Assembly: GCA_014801605.1 (NCBI GenBank)
Contig: JAAVDU010000008.1
Location: 1 to 5,452, forward strand
Direction: 5' to 3'
From: Bacteroides sp.
Lineage (GTDB): Bacteria > Bacteroidota > Bacteroidia > Bacteroidales > Muribaculaceae
DNA: 5,452 nucleotides
The notes below the pieces were generated by a model. It was not told the DNA's origin, did not search any database, and saw only the letters and a list, made by a program, of their open reading frames with translations. Shown one piece after another: positions 1 to 5,083 of the stretch. Within the stretch, counting starts at the first letter, position 1, and every line of letters begins with the position of its first letter. Both the position numbers and the translations under genes were made by a program.

Positions 1-79
1 AAGCCGACAACCGCAACGTATTCCTGATCGCCGCAAACTTCTCCACAAAATCCCGTACCCTCGATAACTGGATAATCGA
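1..79 (+). repeat. Direct repeat, copy 1 (3' end of tandem paralogue)
   Basis: These 79 bp are identical to 1712-1790 and lie in the same reading frame. The window begins inside the repeat, so its true length to the left is unknown. It ends sharply where the two genes' last codons diverge (position 80 is T here, C in the other copy). Confidence 0.93.
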
Positions 80-107
80 TACCTACACACCTGCGCACTC
101 AATGTGA
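1..107 (+). CDS. 3' end of an AAA-ATPase-like/PD-(D/E)xK family gene (5' partial)
   Basis: Only the C-terminal 34 residues are in the window; the reading frame has its first whole codon at position 3 and stops with TGA at 105-107. The first 25 whole codons match the end of the complete gene downstream (229-1806) base for base, so this is almost certainly a tandem paralogue of it: an AAA-ATPase-like N-terminal half with a PD-(D/E)xK nuclease-like C-terminal half. The shared segment ends at LDNWIID. After that the two differ: this copy ends in TYTPAHSM, the other in IYKK. The body of the gene lies outside the window, so whether it is intact or a remnant cannot be told. The function of the family is not established. 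Confidence 0.8.
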   Translation, partial: ADNRNVFLIAANFSTKSRTLDNWIIDTYTPAHSM

Positions 108-144
108 GAGCTTCATTTATAAAGCATATTCTCATGTTGGCAAG

Positions 145-204
145 CAATTAATCAGCATTATCTCACTGAATTGTTGTGTAGAACGTGGATGTTTATTATA
201 TTTG
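145..204 (+). promoter_or_regulatory. Bacteroidota-type promoter of the AAA-ATPase-like gene, with an overlapping inverted repeat
   Basis: A perfect TAnnTTTG -7 box (TATATTTG) lies at 197-204. Twenty bases upstream, GTTG at 173-176 matches three of four bases of the TTTG -33 box. The first transcribed base should fall a few bases after 204, giving a leader of roughly 20 bases before the ATG at 229. An imperfect inverted repeat (CAATT plus CAG at 145-155 with a 3-base bulge, against CTGAATTG at 166-173) ends at the -33 box and could be an operator. The operator idea is inference only. The -7 box also rules out the in-frame TTG at 202 as a start codon. Confidence 0.7.
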
Positions 205-228
205 CAATGTGAATCAAAAGGGGCAGAT

Positions 229-1806
229 ATGGCAGACATCAAATATCCAATAGGTATACAGACTTTTTCCGAGATCATCACGGAAAATTATCTATATGTT
301 GACAAGACAGCACTTATATATGATCTTGTCAAGGGATCGAAGTATCTCTTTCTGAGCCGTCCAAGGCGGTTCGGGAAGAGTCTGCTGATGTCTACTTTGG
401 AGGCATACTTCAAAGGGATAAAGGAGTTGTTCAAGGGCCTCGCTATTGAACAGCTCGAAAAGGACTGGACTGAATATCCCGTCTTCAGGTTCGATCTCAG
501 TCCTGCATACTATGCCGATCCCGCGCGACTGATAAGCCGTATCGAAAGCTGTCTGGAGAATTTTGAAAGGGAGTATAACCTTGACTCCCCGGACAAGAAT
601 ATATCGGAACGATTTTTAAGACTCATCGAGGGGGCCTGCCGCAAGTACAATCAAAAGGTGGTGGTGCTCATCGACGAGTATGACAAGCCGATGCTCGATT
701 GTCTACATGACGACGCACTGCATGAGGCTCTCAAGAATGAGCTCCGGGGATTTTATTCTGTCATGAAGACAAGCGATGAATTCATAAAGTTCGCAATGCT
801 GACAGGCGTCACAAAGTTCGGAAAGGTATCAGTATTCAGCGGGCTGAACAATCTAAAGGATATCTCCATGCTCCCCAGATACAACGCTCTGTGCGGTATC
901 AGCGAGACCGAGTTCCGCAGCAACTTCCAACAGTCGGTGAAGGATTTCTCCGAAGTGCATGACATTCCCGAAGAGGAGACATGGGGAAGGTTCAGGGAAC
1001 TGTATGACGGATATCGGTTCGCCTCCAGAGGGGAGAACATCTACAACCCATTCAGCGTGCTCAATGCCTTCGACAGCGAGGAGTTCGGCGCATACTGGTA
1101 TGCCAGCGGCTCCCCATCATATCTTATCCGGCTCATTGAGCGCCGCTCTTATCCCCTTGCCAATCTCGAAGGTGAGAAACGAACTCAGGATCAGCTCAGC
1201 GACATCACCGATACCGAAAGGGATATCGTACCTCTCCTCTACCAATCCGGATATCTCACAATAAAAGGTTTCGAAAATCCCTTTAACAGTCCGTTGGGGG
1301 GTCTGTACATATTGGGCTTCCCTAACATCGAGGTCAATGAGAGCTTCTGGTCCTCATTAGCCAACCATTTCTTCAGGGGATACGGCCAGCAGTCCTCTTT
1401 CGATGCTCCCCTTTTCATCGAGGATGTCAGACTCGGAAAGCCGGAGAGGTTCATGGTGCGACTGCGAAGCCTCTTCGCCGACACCAGCTCCGAGGCGGAG
1501 ACCGACAAGGAGATACATTTCCAGAACATGATGGCCATTGCCTGCAAGATGATGGGACTCTATGTCAGAACCGAAGTGCATGCACACCGTGGACGTTGCG
1601 ACATGCAGATCGAGACCGCCGACTATGTATACATCTTCGAGTTCAAGGTGGACAGCACACCTGAGAAGGCTATGGAGCAGATCCTCGAACGCGGCTATCA
1701 CCTCCGCTTCGAAGCCGACAACCGCAACGTATTCCTGATCGCCGCAAACTTCTCCACAAAATCCCGTACCCTCGATAACTGGATAATCGACATATATAAG
1801 AAGTGA
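229..1806 (+). CDS. AAA-ATPase-like protein with C-terminal PD-(D/E)xK nuclease-like domain (DUF1703 type)
   Basis: A 525-residue protein of a family that is abundant and often multicopy in Bacteroidales and other anaerobes; its role is not established. The N-terminal AAA-ATPase-like domain opens with the family signature KYPIGIQTF (residues 5-13) and YLYVDKT (21-27). It has a P-loop RPRRFGKS (44-51), which lacks the first glycine of the classical Walker A as is normal in this family. A Walker B VVVLIDE follows at 144-150, then LTGVTKFGKVSVFSGLNNL at about 191-209. The C-terminal part has a PD-(D/E)xK-like core: D458 in RGRCDM, then FEFK with E471 and K473, then QILERGY (484-490). All expected nuclease-core residues are present, so it looks intact. 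The start is ATG 229, because the longer reading from TTG 202 would begin inside the -7 box; AAAAGGGG lies just upstream of the ATG. No signal peptide or membrane segment is seen, so it is likely cytoplasmic. It is a tandem paralogue of the gene ending at 107. Nuclease activity and a defence role are inference only. Confidence 0.9.
   Translation: MADIKYPIGIQTFSEIITENYLYVDKTALIYDLVKGSKYLFLSRPRRFGKSLLMSTLEAYFKGIKELFKGLAIEQLEKDWTEYPVFRFDLSPAYYADPARLISRIESCLENFEREYNLDSPDKNISERFLRLIEGACRKYNQKVVVLIDEYDKPMLDCLHDDALHEALKNELRGFYSVMKTSDEFIKFAMLTGVTKFGKVSVFSGLNNLKDISMLPRYNALCGISETEFRSNFQQSVKDFSEVHDIPEEETWGRFRELYDGYRFASRGENIYNPFSVLNAFDSEEFGAYWYASGSPSYLIRLIERRSYPLANLEGEKRTQDQLSDITDTERDIVPLLYQSGYLTIKGFENPFNSPLGGLYILGFPNIEVNESFWSSLANHFFRGYGQQSSFDAPLFIEDVRLGKPERFMVRLRSLFADTSSEAETDKEIHFQNMMAIACKMMGLYVRTEVHAHRGRCDMQIETADYVYIFEFKVDSTPEKAMEQILERGYHLRFEADNRNVFLIAANFSTKSRTLDNWIIDIYKK
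1712..1790 (+). repeat. Direct repeat, copy 2 (inside the 3' end of the complete gene)
   Basis: Identical to 1-79, covering residues 495-521 of the complete ATPase/nuclease-like protein. Full identity over third codon positions points to recent duplication or gene conversion rather than selection on protein sequence alone. Confidence 0.93.
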
Positions 1807-1819
1807 GGAAAGATAAGAT

Positions 1820-1863
1820 AAGATAAAAAGCAGCCGAAGGTTTCTTCGGCTGCTTTTTATCTT
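1820..1863. terminator. Bidirectional intrinsic terminator between convergent genes
   Basis: A hairpin with a 20-bp uninterrupted stem (1820-1839 with 1844-1863) and a 4-base GTTT loop. The GC-rich centre GCAGCCGAAG/CTTCGGCTGC is flanked by AAAAA on the left and TTTTT on the right, so either strand yields a stem followed by a U-run. It sits 13 bases after the stop of the ATPase/nuclease-like gene and 24 bases beyond the stop of the convergent nucleoside kinase, and so serves both. Its left foot overlaps a threefold AGATA tandem repeat (1811-1825). Confidence 0.92.
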
Positions 1864-1887
1864 GATAGTATAGACCCGTATTGGGAA

Positions 1888-3558
1888 TCAGTAGTGGAAG
1901 GAGCTGCCGCCGAGGAATTCGCGGAGGAGGGAGGTAGTGGGAATCTGGTCGGCGGGAATCGGCTCGAAGTAGCTCAGAAGACGCTGGAGACGATAGGCTT
2001 CGGCATATTCCTCAAGATCGTGGGGCACATTGCGCAGCAATGGCTCGGCATACGATTTCATGACCCCGATCTCGAAAATGAGGGAGGAATTGAATGTGGC
2101 ATCGGCATTCTCGCTGTATGGGAATATCCACTTCTCCTCTCCACGGCGCACACTCGGCCAACGGCGGATGGTGTCGAGAGCCGATATATGACGGTATTTG
2201 TTGTCGCGCACAATGCGGCGGAGCAGACGGTTGTCGCTTGTGGAGATCCAGTTGTGGTTGTCGATCTTGAGAGTAGTGAGGGCCGAGGCATAGACCTTGA
2301 ATATATTATCGGGGGAGATAGCTGAGGTGAGTTCCGGATTCAGGCCGTGTATACCCTCCACAAGAAGGATCTCATTCTCCTCCAGACGAAGCGGGCGCTC
2401 CCTTTCGATACGCCGGCCGAACTCAAAGGAATAGGTAGGGAGATTTATCTCCTCGCCACGCAACAGACGGGTAAGGTCGGAATTCAGGCGGTCAAGGTCG
2501 AGCGCATAGAGGCTTTCGAAATCATAGTCGCCGCTCTCGTCGCGAGGTGTGTTCTCACGGTCGATGAAATAATCGTCGAGAGATATAAGCTTGGGGACGA
2601 TGAGATTGGTCATAAGCTGTATGCCGAGCCGCTTGGCGGTAGTGGTCTTTCCTGAAGATGAGGGGCCGGCGAGCATGACAATTCCGGCCCCCCCCTCCTT
2701 ACGGCGCGCGGCGATCTCGTCGCTTATGCGTCCGAGGAGCTTGCTATGCATTGCTTCGGCCACATTGATGAGTTCGGCAGTGCGTTTGTTCTTCACCGCC
2801 ATATTGAGCTCACCGACATTCTTCACCTGGATCACCCTGTTGAAGAGGAGCTGATCGGTGAACGCCTTATACATCTTCTCCTGCGGGGGTTTGCGGCAGA
2901 GCATCTCCTCAGTCTTCTCCGGATTGCCTGCGAAAAGGAGGAAACCCTCCTTGTAGGGTACGATATCGAACTCACGTATGAAGCCGGTGCTTGGAGCGAG
3001 AGGGCCGTAATATGAGTCGGCCGTATCTCCGAGGCGGTAATAGGTGGTGTATAGCTCGTGAAGAGTGTCAAGGAGAGTCACCTTCTCATCGAGTCCTTGA
3101 CGGCGGAAAATATCGGCCACATCCTTCGTGAGATGCTCTTTACGACGGAAAGGGATGTCGGAGTCGGCTATACGCGTCAAAGCCAGCATCAACTCCCCGG
3201 CGATCTCCGTGGTGACCTCCACGACAGCTCCGTCGCGGAAGATGCGGCAATAATGACCTGACGACATAGAATGTTCGATAGAGAGTGTAGCCCCCGGGAG
3301 CACGTCAAGGACCGCCTTATACAGCATCATGCAAAGCGACCTGACGTAGACACGTCGGCCGATAGGGCGGGATGCGGAGACAAACTCCACCTGCTTCGGG
3401 GAGAAGAGGGGGAAACAGAGATCCTCCGTCTTGTTGTTGACGAGGGCACATATCGGGGAGAAGTCGAGTTCACGTCCGAGACGCGGGATGATGTCGATGA
3501 CCTTCTCGCCACCGAGGACAGATACATAAGATCCGGTGTTTTTGCAAAAAATCTTCAT
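1888..3558 (-). CDS. TGS-domain nucleoside kinase (uridine kinase/PRK-like family)
   Basis: A 556-residue protein, about two and a half times a simple uridine kinase, as is usual for this form. Residues 1 to about 60 resemble a TGS domain. Residues about 65-150 resemble the second additional domain of threonyl-tRNA synthetase, ending with the HSMSSGHYCRI stretch (96-106). The HxxxH editing-site pair of real synthetases is not seen; YVRSLCMML stands there instead. The kinase domain follows a linker: Walker A GPSSSGKT (298-305), ISLDDYF (325-331) with the acidic pair expected near the nucleoside, LLVEGIHGLNP (398-408), and an arginine-rich lid RRIVRD (447-452). The likely reaction is NTP-dependent phosphorylation of a nucleoside such as uridine or cytidine; the substrate is not proven. 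ATG 3558 is chosen over an in-frame TTG at 3570 because the TGS-like strand starts with MKIFCKN. The protein looks cytosolic. It is transcribed alone, convergent with the ATPase/nuclease-like gene, and no clear promoter was found in front of it. Confidence 0.9.
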   Translation of the reverse strand: MKIFCKNTGSYVSVLGGEKVIDIIPRLGRELDFSPICALVNNKTEDLCFPLFSPKQVEFVSASRPIGRRVYVRSLCMMLYKAVLDVLPGATLSIEHSMSSGHYCRIFRDGAVVEVTTEIAGELMLALTRIADSDIPFRRKEHLTKDVADIFRRQGLDEKVTLLDTLHELYTTYYRLGDTADSYYGPLAPSTGFIREFDIVPYKEGFLLFAGNPEKTEEMLCRKPPQEKMYKAFTDQLLFNRVIQVKNVGELNMAVKNKRTAELINVAEAMHSKLLGRISDEIAARRKEGGAGIVMLAGPSSSGKTTTAKRLGIQLMTNLIVPKLISLDDYFIDRENTPRDESGDYDFESLYALDLDRLNSDLTRLLRGEEINLPTYSFEFGRRIERERPLRLEENEILLVEGIHGLNPELTSAISPDNIFKVYASALTTLKIDNHNWISTSDNRLLRRIVRDNKYRHISALDTIRRWPSVRRGEEKWIFPYSENADATFNSSLIFEIGVMKSYAEPLLRNVPHDLEEYAEAYRLQRLLSYFEPIPADQIPTTSLLREFLGGSSFHY

Positions 3559-3673
3559 AGCCGGAGACAATTAGACGTTTAAAGTGGAAAAGAGACATCC
3601 GGAGGGATGCAGGGAGGAGGATCGAGGTGATATATACTATAAGAACACAAAATGAGGGATATCGGACATAAAG

Positions 3674-3758
3674 AAAGGTATAAAAGGGTAAAAAAAGGGT
3701 GATAAAGGGATTAAAAATGGTGTTGAAGAAATTTTTATGATGATTTTAAGGCGAAAAA
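3674..3758. other. Phased A-tracts (possible curved DNA) in the divergent intergenic gap
   Basis: The gap 3559-3832 (274 bp) holds no convincing gene. Its middle has short A-tracts separated by G runs: A-tracts centred near 3675, 3684, 3693, 3705 and 3715, with GGG at 3686-3688, 3697-3699 and 3707-3709. Another A/T tract is at 3729-3736 and an A5 at 3754-3758. The near 10-bp spacing resembles intrinsically curved DNA, and it lies just upstream of the tRNA/rpsT promoter. The effect on transcription is inference. On the nucleoside kinase side, a small 5-bp hairpin (CATCC/GGATG, 3596-3609) would fall in that gene's leader. Confidence 0.4.
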
Positions 3759-3790
3759 TTTGGATAATTTAGGAATAACAGCTAACTTTG
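3759..3790 (+). promoter_or_regulatory. Bacteroidota-type promoter of the tRNA-Glu/rpsT unit
   Basis: TTTG at 3759-3762 is followed after exactly 20 bp by TAACTTTG at 3783-3790, a full match to the TTTG/TAnnTTTG consensus of the primary sigma factor of this phylum. Transcription should start a few bases after 3790, giving a leader of about 35 bases before the first tRNA. The perfect boxes fit a strongly expressed stable-RNA and ribosomal-protein unit. Confidence 0.85.
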
Positions 3791-3832
3791 CAGTCGCAAA
3801 ATGCGCCGATACAGGATGCAGTTGTGTATAGT

Positions 3833-3907
3833 GGCCCATTCGTCTATCGGTTAGGACGAGAGATTTTCATTCTCTAAAGAGCAGTTCGACTCTGCTATGG
3901 GCTACCA
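3833..3907 (+). tRNA. tRNA-Glu(UUC), CCA encoded
   Basis: A complete cloverleaf of 75 bases including an encoded CCA (3905-3907). The acceptor stem GGCCCAT pairs with ATGGGCT with a G-U pair at 1-72. The D arm is GTC/GAC with a GGTTAG loop. The anticodon stem AGAGA/TCTCT encloses the loop TTTTCAT with anticodon TTC, reading GAA and GAG. The T arm is AGCAG/CTGCT with loop TTCGACT. The discriminator base is A3904. It is the first gene after the promoter and lies 37 bases before rpsT, so it is probably released from a common transcript by RNase P at its 5' end and by 3' processing. Confidence 0.96.
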
Positions 3908-3944
3908 AAATTAATAACAGAACGACAAAGATTCAATTTTAAAG

Positions 3945-4199
3945 ATGGCAAACCATAAATCATCATTAAAAAGAATTCGTCAGGCGGAGAAAAGGAGACT
4001 TGAGAACCGCTATTGGGCGAAAACTGCGCGCAATGCAGTGCGCCGTGTGCGTAAGATGACCGACAAAGCCGAGGCAACGGAGGCATACAACAAAGTAAAC
4101 GCTCTTCTGCAGCGTCTTGGCCGCAAGAACATCATCTCGAAGAACAAAGCCGCCAACCTCTGCAGCGGACTTTGCAAGCACATTGACAAGCTCGCCTGA
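3945..4199 (+). CDS. rpsT: 30S ribosomal protein S20 (bS20)
   Basis: An 84-residue, very basic protein with the hallmark start MANHKSSLKRIRQAEKRR and a C-terminal part containing IISKNKAANLCSGLCKHIDKL, both typical of bS20. It binds 16S rRNA early in 30S subunit assembly. The length matches the family. ATG 3945 is the clear start; the 37-base spacer after the tRNA is AT-rich with no Shine-Dalgarno sequence, as is common in this phylum. It lies between two tRNA-Glu genes on the same strand. No terminator is seen between its stop and the second tRNA, so the three probably share the promoter at 3759-3790. Confidence 0.98.
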   Translation: MANHKSSLKRIRQAEKRRLENRYWAKTARNAVRRVRKMTDKAEATEAYNKVNALLQRLGRKNIISKNKAANLCSGLCKHIDKLA

Positions 4200-4215
4200 G
4201 ACCGCAGGGCCCTCT

Positions 4216-4303
4216 CCGGCCAGTCGACAGTAAAATATTATCCTTCGGTTTGCAGAGGAAGCTATGCAAACGCTCCAACAGCTCTGTAGCCGGTTATAAG
4301 GAT
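4216..4303 (+). other. Structured spacer between rpsT and the second tRNA-Glu
   Basis: The 110-base gap holds no gene and no U-tract terminator. Nested pairings are possible: CCGGC 4216-4220 with GCCGG 4289-4293, ACAG 4227-4230 with CTGT 4284-4287, and a perfect 7-bp stem GTTTGCA 4248-4254 with TGCAAAC 4265-4271 around a 10-base loop. An alternative pairing, ATCCTT 4240-4245 with AAGGAT 4298-4303, crosses the outer helix. This may be an RNA fold that guides processing or protects the rpsT 3' end; that role is inference. Confidence 0.35.
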
Positions 4304-4309
4304 TGTGTC

Positions 4310-4381
4310 GGTCCATTCGTCTATCGGTTAGGACGAGAGATTTTCATTCTCTAAAGAGCAGTTCGACTCTGCTATGGACTA
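4310..4381 (+). tRNA. tRNA-Glu(UUC), second copy, CCA not encoded
   Basis: Seventy-two bases from GGTCCAT to the discriminator A4381; the acceptor stem closes with ATGGACT, again with a G-U pair at 1-72. A 65-base core (4313-4377) is identical to the first copy (3836-3900), including the TTC anticodon. The only differences within the mature tRNA are C3 to T and G70 to A, which keep the 3-70 pair. The bases after the discriminator are CCT, so the final A of CCA must be added by the CCA-adding enzyme. It is probably co-transcribed with rpsT and is followed by the terminator at 4407-4451. Confidence 0.95.
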
Positions 4382-4406
4382 CCTCCCTAAATCCATCCTA
4401 TCCCCA

Positions 4407-4451
4407 GAGGCCGGTTATTGCCATTTGGCAGTGCCGGCCTCACCCTTTTTT
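4407..4451 (+). terminator. Intrinsic terminator of the tRNA-Glu/rpsT/tRNA-Glu unit
   Basis: GAGGCCGG (4407-4414) pairs with CCGGCCTC (4434-4441). The stem continues, after a single bulged T, with TATTGCC against GGCAGTG, closing on a 4-base ATTT loop. ACCC and a run of six T (4446-4451) follow. It ends only 23 bases before the ATG of the DUF4254 gene. That gene therefore either has a promoter overlapping the hairpin or depends partly on read-through. Confidence 0.9.
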
Positions 4452-4469
4452 ATAAACTTCATAAACTTC
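4452..4469 (+). repeat. Tandem 9-bp repeat in the DUF4254 leader
   Basis: ATAAACTTC occurs twice in direct succession (4452-4460, 4461-4469), between the terminator T-run and the ATG at 4475. It may be a slippage product. It fills most of the untranslated leader of the next gene. Confidence 0.85.
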
Positions 4470-4474
4470 CTATC

Positions 4475-5083
4475 ATGAAAACAGCTGACCTCGCAAACAA
4501 CGTGTTTGATGCCTCTGTAAGGGAATATCACCGACACGACGACATAAACCTCTCTGCACCCGCTCTCTATGATGAAGGTTCGTTTGAGCGTATCCTATTC
4601 GAGAAGAACTGGGTGGATGCTGTTCAATGGCACCTCGAAGATATAATCCGCGACCCGGAGATCGACCCCTCAGAGGCTCTCGAGCTGAAACGCCGAATCG
4701 ACCGCTCCAACCAGGTGCGCACAGATATGGTGGAGCAGATCGACTCCTGGTTTCGCGACCGTTATGCCGGCGTGACTCCTCTCCCCGACGCGACTATCAA
4801 CACCGAGTCGCCCGCATGGGCCCTCGACCGCCTCTCGATACTCGCCCTCAAGATATGGCATATGAGGGAGCAGGCTGAGCGCACCGACGCCTCCGAGGAG
4901 CATATCGAGAGATGCAAAGGGAAACTCGAAATACTTCTCGAACAGCGCGACGACCTCTCTACGGCCATCGACCAGCTGCTTGAGGATATAGCCGCCGGAC
5001 GCAAATACATGAAGGTGTATCGCCAGATGAAGATGTATAACGATCCGGCCACCAACCCGGTGCTTTATGGGAAGAAAGACTGA
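4475..5083 (+). CDS. DUF4254 family protein
   Basis: A 202-residue, apparently all-helical soluble protein without signal peptide or membrane segments. It is recognised as DUF4254, a Bacteroidota family of about 200 residues, from WHLEDIIRDP (52-61), LKRRIDRSNQ (71-80), the LDRLSILALKIWHM stretch in the middle and the charged coiled-coil-like C-terminal half ending near KYMKVYRQMKMYND. Its biochemical function is unknown. It is regularly found next to family 9 glycosyltransferases, as here, where its last 17 bases overlap the next gene. A role in surface-glycan or lipopolysaccharide synthesis is therefore inferred from context only. ATG 4475 is used; an in-frame TTG at 4418 would put the start inside the terminator hairpin and adds residues that do not look like the family. 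Confidence 0.87.
   Translation: MKTADLANNVFDASVREYHRHDDINLSAPALYDEGSFERILFEKNWVDAVQWHLEDIIRDPEIDPSEALELKRRIDRSNQVRTDMVEQIDSWFRDRYAGVTPLPDATINTESPAWALDRLSILALKIWHMREQAERTDASEEHIERCKGKLEILLEQRDDLSTAIDQLLEDIAAGRKYMKVYRQMKMYNDPATNPVLYGKKD

Noticed and set aside
753..1701. Open frames on both strands inside the ATPase/nuclease-like gene
   Set aside because: They overlap a gene with clear family motifs over its whole length, have no recognisable motifs and no promoter; they are coding shadows.
1894..3582. Several plus-strand open frames opposite the nucleoside kinase
   Set aside because: The minus-strand frame carries Walker A and other kinase motifs; the plus frames are short, overlap each other and show no family features.
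3673..3680. Promoter for the nucleoside kinase on the minus strand (TACCTTTC)
   Set aside because: It differs from TAnnTTTG at the last base, and no TTTG lies at the right distance. Another candidate at 3648-3655 (TCATTTTG) also lacks a -33 box. No promoter is called.
3677..3720. G-quadruplex from the GG/GGG runs
   Set aside because: Only three GGG runs with loops of 7-8 A/T-rich bases; a stable quadruplex is unlikely.
4245..4252. Separate promoter for the second tRNA-Glu (TCGGTTTG)
   Set aside because: One mismatch to the -7 box, and no TTTG about 20 bases upstream; co-transcription from 3759-3790 is simpler.
3966..4316. Minus-strand open frames across rpsT and the second tRNA
   Set aside because: They run antisense through a certain ribosomal protein gene and into a tRNA gene, with no motif support.
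3836..4377. tRNA repeats as attachment sites of an integrated element carrying rpsT
   Set aside because: Both tRNAs are complete, there is no integrase, and the only gene between them is a core ribosomal protein.
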